DNA of 64,000 nucleotides from Sphingobacterium chungjuense. GTDB taxonomy: Bacteria > Bacteroidota > Bacteroidia > Sphingobacteriales > Sphingobacteriaceae. The position numbers and the translations under genes are program-made. This document shows, piece after piece, positions 44,711 to 53,435 of the stretch. The notes beneath the pieces were generated by a model. It was not told the DNA's origin and made no database searches. It saw only the letters and a list, made by a program, of their open reading frames with translations. Position 1 is the stretch's first letter, and every line of letters begins with the position of its first letter. The DNA lies in NCBI RefSeq assembly GCF_011316935.1, contig NZ_WLYS01000001.1, positions 124,001 to 188,000 on the forward strand. Direction: 5' to 3'.

Positions 44711-45664
44711 ATGCCTTTGCAATTCAATACCGTAAAATTATTCGCCGGTTCGGGATCTCGCGAACTTGCCGACAAAATTTCTAAAAGCTACGGTAAACCT
44801 CTCGGAGACGTAACCGTATCCGAATTCTCTGATGGCGAAATTCAGCCCTTTTACAATGAATCTGTACGTGGTAGCGACGTCTTTATCGTACAATCCACCA
44901 ATCAGCCCAATGACAATCTAGTAGAGCTGCTTTTGATGATCGATGCCGCAAAACGCGCTTCTGCTCATTACATTACTGCTGTAGTGCCTTATTTTGGCTA
45001 CGCCAGACAGGATCGTAAAGATAAGCCACGTGTAGCGATCGGCGCCAAATTGATGGCGAATCTGGTGACAGCGGCTGGTGCACACCGCATCATGACCATG
45101 GATTTGCATGCCGCCCAGATTCAAGGGTTTTTCGACATTCCGGTGGATCACTTAGATGGCGCAATCATCTTTGTGCCGTACATCAAATCGCTTAACCTAC
45201 CAAATCTGACGATTGCTTCACCAGATATGGGTGGCTCGTACCGAGCGCGTACTTTTGCAAAATACTTCAATGCAGAGGTCATCATCTGTGACAAACGCCG
45301 TAAGCGTGCCAATGAGATCGAATCGATGTCGATCATCGGTGATGTGACCGGACAAGATGTGGTATTAATCGATGATATCTGCGACACCGCAGGTACGCTA
45401 TCGAAAGCCGCAGCATTGATCATGGAAAACGGCGCAAATTCTGTACGTGCAGTATGTACGCATGCGGTCTTATCAGGCAAAGCCTACGAAACGATTGAAA
45501 ACTCTGTATTGACGGAGATGATCGTAAGTGATACCATCCAACTACACCCTGAAAAAAAACACTTGTGCAGCAAAATCAAAGTCCTTTCTACGGATAAACT
45601 ATTTGCCGGAGCCATTAGAAATGTGAACGAACACGGATCTATCTCGGATTTGTTCGAGATCTAA
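44711..45664 (+). CDS. prs: Ribose-phosphate pyrophosphokinase
   Basis: The 317-residue protein matches PRPP synthetase: LFAGSGSRELADKISKSYG, SDGEIQPFYNESVRGSDVF, PYFGYARQDRKDKPR, MDLHAAQIQGFFDIPVDHL and the PRPP-binding loop VVLIDDICDTAGT. It makes PRPP from ribose-5-phosphate and ATP for nucleotide, His and Trp synthesis. It is monocistronic with its own promoter and terminator. Confidence 0.97.
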   Translation: MPLQFNTVKLFAGSGSRELADKISKSYGKPLGDVTVSEFSDGEIQPFYNESVRGSDVFIVQSTNQPNDNLVELLLMIDAAKRASAHYITAVVPYFGYARQDRKDKPRVAIGAKLMANLVTAAGAHRIMTMDLHAAQIQGFFDIPVDHLDGAIIFVPYIKSLNLPNLTIASPDMGGSYRARTFAKYFNAEVIICDKRRKRANEIESMSIIGDVTGQDVVLIDDICDTAGTLSKAAALIMENGANSVRAVCTHAVLSGKAYETIENSVLTEMIVSDTIQLHPEKKHLCSKIKVLSTDKLFAGAIRNVNEHGSISDLFEI

Positions 45665-45686
45665 AGCTCAATTGTGACTACATATC

Positions 45687-45724
45687 AAAGGCGGCGCAAA
45701 GTTATAATTTGCACCGCCTTTGTC
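45687..45724 (+). terminator. Terminator of prs
   Basis: AAAGGCGG-C-GCAAA pairs with TTTGC-A-CCGCCTTT with one internal mismatch, followed by a moderately T-rich tail. Confidence 0.75.
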
Positions 45725-45762
45725 TTTATAATGGATTAACTCTTGCCATTTGCGCCAGCATA

Positions 45763-45793
45763 TTGCAGATTATAAAATAATTAAATATCTTTG
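45763..45793 (+). promoter_or_regulatory. Promoter of rplY
   Basis: TTG, 20 bases, then TATCTTTG. It lies downstream of an in-frame ATG at 45750, which rules that start out. Confidence 0.75.
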
Positions 45794-45818
45794 CACCTCA
45801 AATTTTAACAAATTAAAC

Positions 45819-46415
45819 ATGAAATCAATTGCTATTAGCGGTTCTGTTAGACAGAACGTAGGGAAAAGAGATGCAAAGGAATTGCGTTACGAGGGAAACA
45901 TCCCTGCAGTTCTTTACGGAGGTAAAGAGCAAACTCACCTTTCTGTATCCGCAGCTGATTTGAAATCTGCTCTTTATACTGCTGACGTAGTATTCATCGA
46001 ATTAGATATCGATGGCAAGAAAACAAGAGCGATCGTTCAAGAAGCACAATTCCACCCGTTGACAGACCAAGTTACTCACGTAGACTTCTTGGAATTGTTT
46101 GACGACAAAGAAGTAACTGTAAACATCCCTGTAACATTGACTGGTACTTCTCCAGGTGTGAAAATGGGTGGTAAATTAGTTCAAAAATTGCGCAACCTTC
46201 GCGTAAAGGCGTTGCCTAACAACCTTCCTCAGACTATTGAAGTTCCAATGGACGGTCTAGAAGTAGGTAAATCTTACCGCGTAAGACAGGTAGAAGTGAA
46301 AGATGCGAAAGTATTGAACAATTCTGACGATACCATCGTATCGGTAATCATGTCTCGTGCATTGCGTCAGGCAGAGCAAGAAGCTGCTAAACAAGCTAAA
46401 GGCGGAAAAAAATAA
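45819..46415 (+). CDS. rplY: 50S ribosomal protein L25/general stress protein Ctc
   Basis: The start is ATG 45819; the longer frame from 45750 overlaps the promoter. The 198-residue protein has the L25 5S-rRNA-binding domain (KRDAKELRYEGNIPAVLYGG ... FHPLTDQVTHVDFLEL) and the C-terminal Ctc beta domain (VTLTGTSPGVKMGG ... GLEVGKSYRV), ending in a Lys/Ala-rich tail. The two-domain form is the usual one in Bacteroidota. Confidence 0.95.
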   Translation: MKSIAISGSVRQNVGKRDAKELRYEGNIPAVLYGGKEQTHLSVSAADLKSALYTADVVFIELDIDGKKTRAIVQEAQFHPLTDQVTHVDFLELFDDKEVTVNIPVTLTGTSPGVKMGGKLVQKLRNLRVKALPNNLPQTIEVPMDGLEVGKSYRVRQVEVKDAKVLNNSDDTIVSVIMSRALRQAEQEAAKQAKGGKK

Positions 46416-46436
46416 GCTAAGCACACACTAAGCTTC

Positions 46437-46463
46437 AAAAGGCATCGATAATCGATGCCTTTT
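46437..46463 (+). terminator. Terminator of rplY
   Basis: AAAAGGCATCGAT and ATCGATGCCTTTT form a near-perfect palindrome around a single A, so the loop is made by opening the inner pairs; GTATTTTT follows. Confidence 0.8.
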
Positions 46464-46513
46464 GTATTTTTAGAGATTTTGGTACAATCTGAGTTAATTT
46501 ATATTTTTACCGC

Positions 46514-47077
46514 ATGAACTATCTTATCGTTGGTCTGGGAAATATCGGACGCGAATATGCTGACACACGACACAATATTGGATTTATGGTGGCCGATGAG
46601 TTGGCTAATCAAGCTGGCACAACGTGGTCTACCTTAAAATACGCTTATTACACAGAATTCAGACAGCGCGGACATAATGTATATGTGATCAAACCGACTA
46701 CCTACATGAACCTCAGCGGCAAAGCAGTCAATTACTGGATGCACGCGCTAAAAGTTCCGAAACAGAATATTTTGGTGATTGTGGATGATTTGGCGATTCC
46801 ATTCGGATCACTCCGCATCAAACCAAAAGGCAGTGCCGCTGGACACAATGGCTTGAAATCTATTGAACAACTTTGTGGTGGACAGGATTATCCACGTTTG
46901 AAGTTTGGGATTAGCGACAATTATCCAAAGGGCAGACAAGTAGATTATGTACTCGGCCCATTTGATGCCGAAGAATCCAAGACATTACCTGCACTGATCG
47001 AACATAGCGTCAAGATGGTGCATAGCTTTGTCAATATCGGCATTGAGCTCACGATGACCAACCTCAATACTAAGTAA
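46514..47077 (+). CDS. pth: Peptidyl-tRNA hydrolase
   Basis: The 187-residue protein shows the Pth motifs VGLGNIGREYADTRHNIGFM with the catalytic His near 20, KPTTYMNLSGKAV, VDDLAIPFG with the essential Asp, and KGSAAGHNGLKSIE. It frees tRNA from drop-off peptidyl-tRNA. Adjacent to rplY, as is common. Confidence 0.96.
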   Translation: MNYLIVGLGNIGREYADTRHNIGFMVADELANQAGTTWSTLKYAYYTEFRQRGHNVYVIKPTTYMNLSGKAVNYWMHALKVPKQNILVIVDDLAIPFGSLRIKPKGSAAGHNGLKSIEQLCGGQDYPRLKFGISDNYPKGRQVDYVLGPFDAEESKTLPALIEHSVKMVHSFVNIGIELTMTNLNTK

Positions 47078-47079
47078 TA

Positions 47080-47107
47080 AAAAAATCCGCTCTAGAGCGG
47101 ATTTTTT
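47080..47107. terminator. Bidirectional terminator between pth and the S9 peptidase
   Basis: A perfectly palindromic AAAAAATCCGCTCT / AGAGCGGATTTTTT, with A and T tracts on both sides. Confidence 0.9.
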
Positions 47108-47115
47108 ATGTGATG

Positions 47116-49521
47116 CTATTTCTTATTCTTAACGTATTTCTCTAACCATTGATCCATCTCCCACAAGGTGTGCATGACAGATTCTTTGGCGCGATAACCA
47201 TGAAACTCTTTCGGTAAGAATACCAAACGCGTAGTTCCTCCATGGCCTTTGATCGCATTATAGAAACGCTCCGATTGAATAGGGAATGTTCCCGAGTTTT
47301 CATCATCCATACCGTGAATAAATAAGATGGGCGTTTTGATTTTGTCTGCATAGCTAAATGGCGACATCGTTGTATACACTTCTGGCGCTTGCCAATAGGT
47401 ACGCTCTTCGGCTTGAAATCCGAACGGTGTAAACGTACGATTGTACGCACCACTACGTGCCAAGCCTGCGGCAAACAAATCGGTATGCGCCAATAAATTG
47501 GCCGTCATAAAAGCGCCATACGAGTGACCACCTACGCCAACGCGTTTGCGATCTACATATCCTGCGTCAGAAAGGTAATTGATTGCCGCTTCGGCATTTG
47601 CCTGCAATTGTGGCACAAAGGTGTCATTCGGCTCTGCCGTCCCCTCTCCAACAATGGGCATATCGGCATTATCCAAAATAGCATAACCTCTATTGACCCA
47701 ATAAATCGGTGATCCCCAAGAAATACGCGTAAAACGATACGGTGAACCTTTGACTTGGCTGGCAGCATCCGCCGTTTTGAATTCGCGAGGATAAGCCCAC
47801 ATCAACAATGGCAATGGCCCATCAGACTTCTGATATCCTTTTGGTAAATATAATGTACCAGTCAGATTCAAACCATCTTTGCGCGGATACGAAAGCTGTT
47901 GCTTGTGCACGCCTTCAAATGAGGGATAAGGATTGGTAAAGTGCGTAATTGGCGTCATCTTGCGGGACTTCAAAGCCACGCGTTGATAGTTGGGCACTTC
48001 TGTTTGCGATTCACGAGAAATAATCAATGTGCCATCGTTCTTGAAGGACACTGGACTTTCGTACCATTCGCCACGCGAACGGAACAAGGTATCTTTTTGC
48101 CCGCTCATCAAATTCCATTTTAATAAAAATGGGCGATCGCCTTCGGGCGATGCTCCATCGGACGTCGTGAAAACGGTAGGCGTTTTTCCTTTATCCGTAA
48201 GAATAACCGAACGATGAAAATCATTGTCCGTCAGAATAAAACGACCCGGATCTGCATAGGCGTCTTCAGAAGAGCGTTCTTCAATGACTTTGATTTCTTG
48301 GCCATCTTTACTAGAGATCAAACTGTTTTTCACCCGTCTATTCGCGCGCCAGCGCTCGGAAAGCACCGCGTAATCGTTAGCAAACCACGTGATGCCACCA
48401 TACCGCAATGTCGTTTTAGCAAATTGAACCGGCGCAGCCGTGAATGGCGCCGCTAATTGCAACACTTCATCACGAAAAGGAACTTCGGTGCGGCTATTTC
48501 CTTCATCAAGCGCATTGGCCCAATACAGCGTGGCAGGCTGATCTGCTCGCCAAGCAAAACTACGATAGCCAGGTACGGTTGAATCAAATCCCAGTGGAAC
48601 GCTTTCGGCTAGTGGTGCCGTATATAATGCTTTTACCACCGTGCCGGATTGATCCAGAATATCGATTTGATATGGGAATGAACCAACAGATACCAAGTAA
48701 GAATAGGGTTTCTTGATCGTCGTGGCCATCAAGTATTTTCCGTCTGGTGATTTAGATACATTTCTATAAATGGCTGGAGCCGCAATATCTTTGACTTGGC
48801 CATCTAACTGCACTTCAGAAAGTTGTGCGTTGAGATAATAATCGAAAAGACGAACATCAGACTCATTGCGTAACAAATTTTGATAAGTACGCGATGGCGC
48901 TGCTTTGCCTAAATTCTCTTGTACAACCGGACCTGTTGGCGTAAGGCTAGCCGCAGGAGCCGTTCCACGCTCTGGAATGCGAAGCACATAAAGAGCTGTA
49001 TTGTCTTTCCAAAACGCGCTAGCGCCCATAATATCATTGACAAAGAAATCGCCGATGCGCTGTGCTTGATAAGTCGCCAGATCGATCACCCAAAGGCTCA
49101 CGCCGTCCGTTGCAGCGTTCAGAAATGCTAATTTGGTTTCATCGGCATTAAATTGGAGATTACTGATGCGCGGATTGGCCGGAAGTCCGGTAATATCATG
49201 CACCTCGTTGGATTTTAAATCCTGCAATTGAATGCCAGCGTAGCTCACTCCGCCAATGGAAGTAGAATTACTCGGATTGATTCGTAATCCAGCCAGACCG
49301 AGGATCGGCTGTGCGGCATCCTCAATGGTGATGAAATCGGGACGCTCCAACAAAAGCATTTTGTCGCCTTGGCGATTGAACTGCACTGCTGGTGTATTTT
49401 TTGCTTCCAATAATTCCAGTATTTCGGCCGGAGGTTTTTGGTAGCTAAGATTCTCTTGCGCCTGACTCTGCAATACGCCCGACACCAAAAGAAATAAGGG
49501 TAATAAAGTAAATTTGTTCAT
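47116..49521 (-). CDS. Secreted S9 prolyl-oligopeptidase-type peptidase
   Basis: I start at ATG 49521 rather than the in-frame GTG two codons earlier. The 801-residue protein has a signal peptide ending near LQSQAQ, a beta-propeller-like middle, and a C-terminal alpha/beta hydrolase with nucleophile GGHSYGAFMT, Asp in FIHGMDDENSG and His in PKEFHGYRAKE. This resembles the S9D glutamyl endopeptidase subgroup. It would act in the periplasm on peptides. It converges with pth. Confidence 0.88.
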   Translation of the reverse strand: MNKFTLLPLFLLVSGVLQSQAQENLSYQKPPAEILELLEAKNTPAVQFNRQGDKMLLLERPDFITIEDAAQPILGLAGLRINPSNSTSIGGVSYAGIQLQDLKSNEVHDITGLPANPRISNLQFNADETKLAFLNAATDGVSLWVIDLATYQAQRIGDFFVNDIMGASAFWKDNTALYVLRIPERGTAPAASLTPTGPVVQENLGKAAPSRTYQNLLRNESDVRLFDYYLNAQLSEVQLDGQVKDIAAPAIYRNVSKSPDGKYLMATTIKKPYSYLVSVGSFPYQIDILDQSGTVVKALYTAPLAESVPLGFDSTVPGYRSFAWRADQPATLYWANALDEGNSRTEVPFRDEVLQLAAPFTAAPVQFAKTTLRYGGITWFANDYAVLSERWRANRRVKNSLISSKDGQEIKVIEERSSEDAYADPGRFILTDNDFHRSVILTDKGKTPTVFTTSDGASPEGDRPFLLKWNLMSGQKDTLFRSRGEWYESPVSFKNDGTLIISRESQTEVPNYQRVALKSRKMTPITHFTNPYPSFEGVHKQQLSYPRKDGLNLTGTLYLPKGYQKSDGPLPLLMWAYPREFKTADAASQVKGSPYRFTRISWGSPIYWVNRGYAILDNADMPIVGEGTAEPNDTFVPQLQANAEAAINYLSDAGYVDRKRVGVGGHSYGAFMTANLLAHTDLFAAGLARSGAYNRTFTPFGFQAEERTYWQAPEVYTTMSPFSYADKIKTPILFIHGMDDENSGTFPIQSERFYNAIKGHGGTTRLVFLPKEFHGYRAKESVMHTLWEMDQWLEKYVKNKK

Positions 49522-49654
49522 AGTCACTCTGATCGTGTTAGTCTCTGCAATCTATCAAAAAAAATGACGATACACGCTTTTGCAACCAATTCTTTACTTG
49601 ATGTTATTGTAGCTATATCTCGCTTGTTTTTTCCCTTATTTAGTAAATTAAAGG

Positions 49655-49662
49655 TATCTTTG
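49655..49662 (+). promoter_or_regulatory. Candidate -7 element for the 49708 gene
   Basis: TATCTTTG is an exact match to TAnnTTTG, 45 bases before ATG 49708. It sits inside the longest open frame and so argues against a start at 49564. No exact -33 TTTG is seen. Confidence 0.5.
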
Positions 49663-49707
49663 CTGCTTCACATCAAATTAATAACACCTATTGGGGAACG
49701 TCATCAT

Positions 49708-50658
49708 ATGAAAGATACTTTTAAATTACTATCGACAGTACTTTTTGCATGCATTGTATTATCTAGCTGTCAGAAAAAGCCAGAACTGTTTGATGACGAA
49801 AGTAAAATGAATATCGTATTTTTTGAAGATGACAGCCCCGTCCGAGGTGTAGTGAAATATAACCATAACCAAGACCACTGCGGACAGTTGCGTATCGTCA
49901 CGGCGATACAGGACAACGAGAATAGCTCTGCCGAACTTGAAATCACCATATTGACCAACGGGGAAATCGTTAATGTGGTGTATAAAACTTCGCATTCATC
50001 CAACTTCCAGCGCTATCAAGCACCTAATATGGAAGCTGGAAAATACTTCGACATAAAGAATTTCGACTATAATCAGTCAACCAAAAACTTATCTTTCGAT
50101 TTTGAGGGAACCGTGTACGTGGATAGTACAGATACAAAGAGAATTCGTGGCAAGGTCAATGTTGCCTCCGTGAAGCAAATAGATTGTACCAGTCTTATCT
50201 TCGAGGCGCGCAGTATCAGCGAAGATTTCAAATTTTCGTCTATTTCTTCTAATTCGAGCCGGTTTGTCTCTGGGCCAGTACTCCCACCACCTTATGAGAA
50301 TATAAAATATCACATCAGATCGGCCAAAGGCCAGTATCTAAGTCTACAAATGGCAAATGATATTTCGGAGTTGGTAGGTCAAGAGATTAACTTCAGCACG
50401 GAAGACGAGGATTATCGGGTAATTTATGGAGAATATTATGGCCCAATGCTATTTGGGAACGACAGCTATAGATCCATGGATCAATATTGGAAATATTACC
50501 AAACAAATGGCAAGATAAAAGTAATAGCAAAAAGAGATGATCCTAAGCAGAGTCGCGGCGTGATATATCAAGGTATGATAACGATGAACCTCGAATATGC
50601 TGGCACGCCGTATAGAGAAAATATAGAGATTCCATTTGAAGCATCATCAACCTTGTAA
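49708..50658 (+). CDS. Lipoprotein of unknown function
   Basis: The 316-residue product from ATG 49708 has a clean lipoprotein signal with lipobox LSSC. It is beta-rich with many Asp and Asn residues. I do not recognise the family. An N-terminal extension to 49564 is rejected because the signal would be internal and a promoter element lies within it. Confidence 0.6.
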   Translation: MKDTFKLLSTVLFACIVLSSCQKKPELFDDESKMNIVFFEDDSPVRGVVKYNHNQDHCGQLRIVTAIQDNENSSAELEITILTNGEIVNVVYKTSHSSNFQRYQAPNMEAGKYFDIKNFDYNQSTKNLSFDFEGTVYVDSTDTKRIRGKVNVASVKQIDCTSLIFEARSISEDFKFSSISSNSSRFVSGPVLPPPYENIKYHIRSAKGQYLSLQMANDISELVGQEINFSTEDEDYRVIYGEYYGPMLFGNDSYRSMDQYWKYYQTNGKIKVIAKRDDPKQSRGVIYQGMITMNLEYAGTPYRENIEIPFEASSTL

Positions 50659-50816
50659 AAGCTTCTTCTTGTCTATTAAATCGATAACCTGACTGCTTAT
50701 CTAACCTTTTAGAGTCCCTTTGCTTTGACACGAAGTCAAATACTATCTCACGGTGCTTCGCCTTTGTACGTGATGATCAGTATATACTTTGGGAGTAATT
50801 ACTTAATTTCGTGGCC

Positions 50817-52043
50817 ATGCACAAGAACTCCAATGCTGCGTTGATTTTCATTTTCATTACGGTGGTGCTGGATTCCACTGGTTTAGGAATTATCATACCG
50901 GTCATGCCGGCCTTGATTCGCGAGCTGATCCATGGAGATATTAGTCAAGCTTCCAGCTATGGTGGCTGGCTAACGTTTTGTTACGCCTGCATGCAATTTC
51001 TGTTTGCAGCGATATTGGGAAATTTGAGCGATCGGTACGGAAGACGTCCAGTCTTGCTTTTCTCGTTACTAGGTTTTGCGATTAATTATATTTTGATTGG
51101 TTTTGCGCCAAGCATCTTTTGGCTATTTATGGGGCGTCTCGTAGCCGGCATTACGGGTGCCAGCCACACGGTAGCAGCGGCTTACATTGCCGATGTATCT
51201 CCAGCAGATAAGAAAGCGCAAAACTTCGGTTTAGTAGGTGCGGCATTCGGTTTGGGTTTTGTTATCGGCCCCGTTTTAGGCGGTGTATTGGGGCATTATG
51301 GCCCACGCGTTCCTTTCTTCGCTGCCGCCGCACTCACCTTTATCAATTTGATTTACGGTTATTTTGTCGTGCCCGAATCTTTGAAACCTGAGCTCCGTCG
51401 CCCATTCCTTTGGCGAAATGCCAATCCAGTAGGCACGTTTAAGCATATCGCTCGTTATCCACGCATCATACCGCTAAGTGTCTGCATTTTCCTAATAAAC
51501 GTAGCTGCGCATGCGGTGCAAAGCACTTGGTCGTACTTTACGATGGAGAAATTCGCTTGGACAGAACGAATGGTGGGTTATTCTTTAGGATTTATAGGGA
51601 TTTTATTGACCATCATTCAAGCGGGCTTATTGCGGATCATCATTCCACGCATCGGCGTCCCAGGTAGTATCATGGGCGGTATTATTTTGTACTGCATTTC
51701 ATTGCCCCTATTCGGACTCGCCAATGCTTCGTGGATGCTATTTGGGATTTCTGTGATTTATGTTTTTGGGGGAATAAGTGGGCCTGCTTTACAAAGTGCG
51801 GTATCTAACGAAGTACCCGACAATGAACAAGGACAAATTCAAGGTGGATTAGCTTGTATTATTAGCCTCACGGCAATTATTGGACCACCGGTGATGACTT
51901 CCCTGTTTTCGCATTACACGAAGAAGAATGCAGCGATTTACTTACCGGAAGCACCATTTTATTTGGCTACCGTATTGGTACTCATTGCGGCAATAATTTC
52001 TTTGATATACTTCCAAAAAAAACCGGCTAAGGTTGCCGGTTAA
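50817..52043 (+). CDS. MFS transporter, TCR/Tet-type
   Basis: The 408-residue protein has twelve expected helices, motif D1-like LDSTGLGIIIPVMPALI in helix 1, motif A NLSDRYGRRPVLL in loop 2-3 and motif C-like GLGFVIGPVLGGVLG in helix 5, the pattern of drug:proton antiporters of the Tet class. ATG 50817 is chosen over the GTG at 50811. The last codons KKPAKVAG overlap a hairpin that acts as terminator for the opposing ispF gene. Drug specificity cannot be inferred. Confidence 0.88.
   Translation: MHKNSNAALIFIFITVVLDSTGLGIIIPVMPALIRELIHGDISQASSYGGWLTFCYACMQFLFAAILGNLSDRYGRRPVLLFSLLGFAINYILIGFAPSIFWLFMGRLVAGITGASHTVAAAYIADVSPADKKAQNFGLVGAAFGLGFVIGPVLGGVLGHYGPRVPFFAAAALTFINLIYGYFVVPESLKPELRRPFLWRNANPVGTFKHIARYPRIIPLSVCIFLINVAAHAVQSTWSYFTMEKFAWTERMVGYSLGFIGILLTIIQAGLLRIIIPRIGVPGSIMGGIILYCISLPLFGLANASWMLFGISVIYVFGGISGPALQSAVSNEVPDNEQGQIQGGLACIISLTAIIGPPVMTSLFSHYTKKNAAIYLPEAPFYLATVLVLIAAIISLIYFQKKPAKVAG
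52014..52041 (-). terminator. Terminator of the ispF operon inside the MFS gene
   Basis: On the minus strand AACCGGC pairs with GCCGGTT over a 7-base loop, followed by a run of T. The stem lies within the last codons of the opposing MFS gene. Confidence 0.75.
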
Positions 52044-52057
52044 TTCTTGTTTCGCGA

Positions 52058-52540
52058 TTAGTCTTTTTGAATGAGGCAAACCGCATAGGCTACTACGCCT
52101 TCTTCGCGACCGATAAAGCCCAGTTTTTCGTTGGTAGTAGCTTTGATGGAAATATCTTCTACCGGCAAGCCACTATATTGTGAGATTGCTTCCTTCATCT
52201 GCGGGATATAAGGCTTTATCTTCGGTGCTTCTAGGCACAACATAGCATCGATATTTTCGATACGCCAACCTTTATCTGCAATAAGGTCGACCGACTTCTC
52301 TAATAATACTAAGCTAGAAATTCCTTTCCACTGATCGTCTGTGTTGGGGAAATGATAACCAATATCTTCAAGATTTGCTGCACCGAGTAAAGCATCGCAA
52401 ATTGCATGAAGTAGTACATCGGCATCAGAATGACCAAATGCACCAGCATGATGATCCAATTGTACACCACCCACCCAAAAAGGATGCTGATCTTTCATCT
52501 GATGTACATCAAACCCAAATCCTACTCTTGTCTTCGCCAT
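52058..52540 (-). CDS. ispF: 2-C-methyl-D-erythritol 2,4-cyclodiphosphate synthase
   Basis: The 160-residue protein shows GFGFDVHQM with the Zn ligands, GHSDADVLLHAICDALLGA, and TNEKLGFIGREEGV. It makes MEcPP in the non-mevalonate isoprenoid pathway, so the organism uses that route. Six bases separate it from the NTF2-like gene upstream. Confidence 0.97.
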   Translation of the reverse strand: MAKTRVGFGFDVHQMKDQHPFWVGGVQLDHHAGAFGHSDADVLLHAICDALLGAANLEDIGYHFPNTDDQWKGISSLVLLEKSVDLIADKGWRIENIDAMLCLEAPKIKPYIPQMKEAISQYSGLPVEDISIKATTNEKLGFIGREEGVVAYAVCLIQKD

Positions 52541-52546
52541 GTTATC

Positions 52547-53407
52547 TTATCTTTCGAACATCATCTCCAGGATGACTTTCCATTGGTAATCGTTTTTTAA
52601 CTGCCAAACTCGTACGTAATTGAATTTGACCACTTTGTCTTTTAAGCCAACTGTAGCTGTACCGGAGGTATAAGCAAACTCGCCGCTATATGCACGACCT
52701 ACATCATCAGGTTCCGTATCGATTTCGATCCGTTCTTTGGTAAACATCGCAATCACATTCTTCCGGCCAATGATTTCTGGTTGCCAAGGGAAGTAATACC
52801 GTACGTCGTCGGCTAGAAACTCTTCGTATCCTGTACGCGTATCTGCTTTCAATATGTTGGAAAATAGCTTATCGGTCTGAAACACCACTTCTTCGCGTTG
52901 ATTCAGCCGTACCATAGAGCGATGTTTCAGGTAATCTTTATCATCTGGCTCAAAGTATTCTAGATCCGCAGCTTTCTGCTTACCGTAGTTTTCTACTTCG
53001 GCACGTACGTGTACACGCCATTTTCCTTTTTTATCTCTGCGCCATACCGTTACATACTGACCATATCTTTTGATCGCTCCTGTACGCTGGTATTGCAATG
53101 GCCCCGAGGTCACGCCCCAGTCCATGCTTCGAGAAACTAAAGCAAAGTTTGGCTCCCAAGTCAATACGTCGGGAAGGTTTGGGCGATTATTCAAATAATT
53201 CAACGCATTGACGGATGAAGGCACAAAGAAAGAGGATTCTTTGTCTACCATGGAAACTAATCCTGCATGCGGATTTTCTCTTTTCGATAAGTTTGCAGCA
53301 TTACGATCTACCGTAATAAGACCTCCCACTTTACTAGGCAATTGTCCGTATACGACACCCGAAATCAATACATTAATGATGAACGCTAGCGCGCTTAAAA
53401 TTCTCAT
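52547..53407 (-). CDS. Exported protein with two NTF2-like domains
   Basis: The 286-residue protein has a signal peptide (to about residue 22, GVVYGQ). The second half (about 190-286) is a SnoaL/DUF4440-like domain with FLADDVRYYFPWQPEIIGR and YVRVWQLKNDYQWKVILEM. The first half (about 55-160) shows the same end pattern YVTVWRRDKKGKWRVHVRAE, suggesting a degenerate first copy. NTF2-like pockets bind small molecules. The gene lies between cysS and ispF on the same strand. Confidence 0.68.
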   Translation of the reverse strand: MRILSALAFIINVLISGVVYGQLPSKVGGLITVDRNAANLSKRENPHAGLVSMVDKESSFFVPSSVNALNYLNNRPNLPDVLTWEPNFALVSRSMDWGVTSGPLQYQRTGAIKRYGQYVTVWRRDKKGKWRVHVRAEVENYGKQKAADLEYFEPDDKDYLKHRSMVRLNQREEVVFQTDKLFSNILKADTRTGYEEFLADDVRYYFPWQPEIIGRKNVIAMFTKERIEIDTEPDDVGRAYSGEFAYTSGTATVGLKDKVVKFNYVRVWQLKNDYQWKVILEMMFER

Positions 53408-53435
53408 ATACTATTTAATTAACAGCTGCTTAATA

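Noticed and set aside
45750..45818. N-terminal extension of L25
   Set aside because: A consensus promoter element lies inside it and L25 proteins begin at the ATG 45819.
49564..49707. N-terminal extension of the 49708 lipoprotein
   Set aside because: It would bury the lipoprotein signal and it contains a -7 promoter element.
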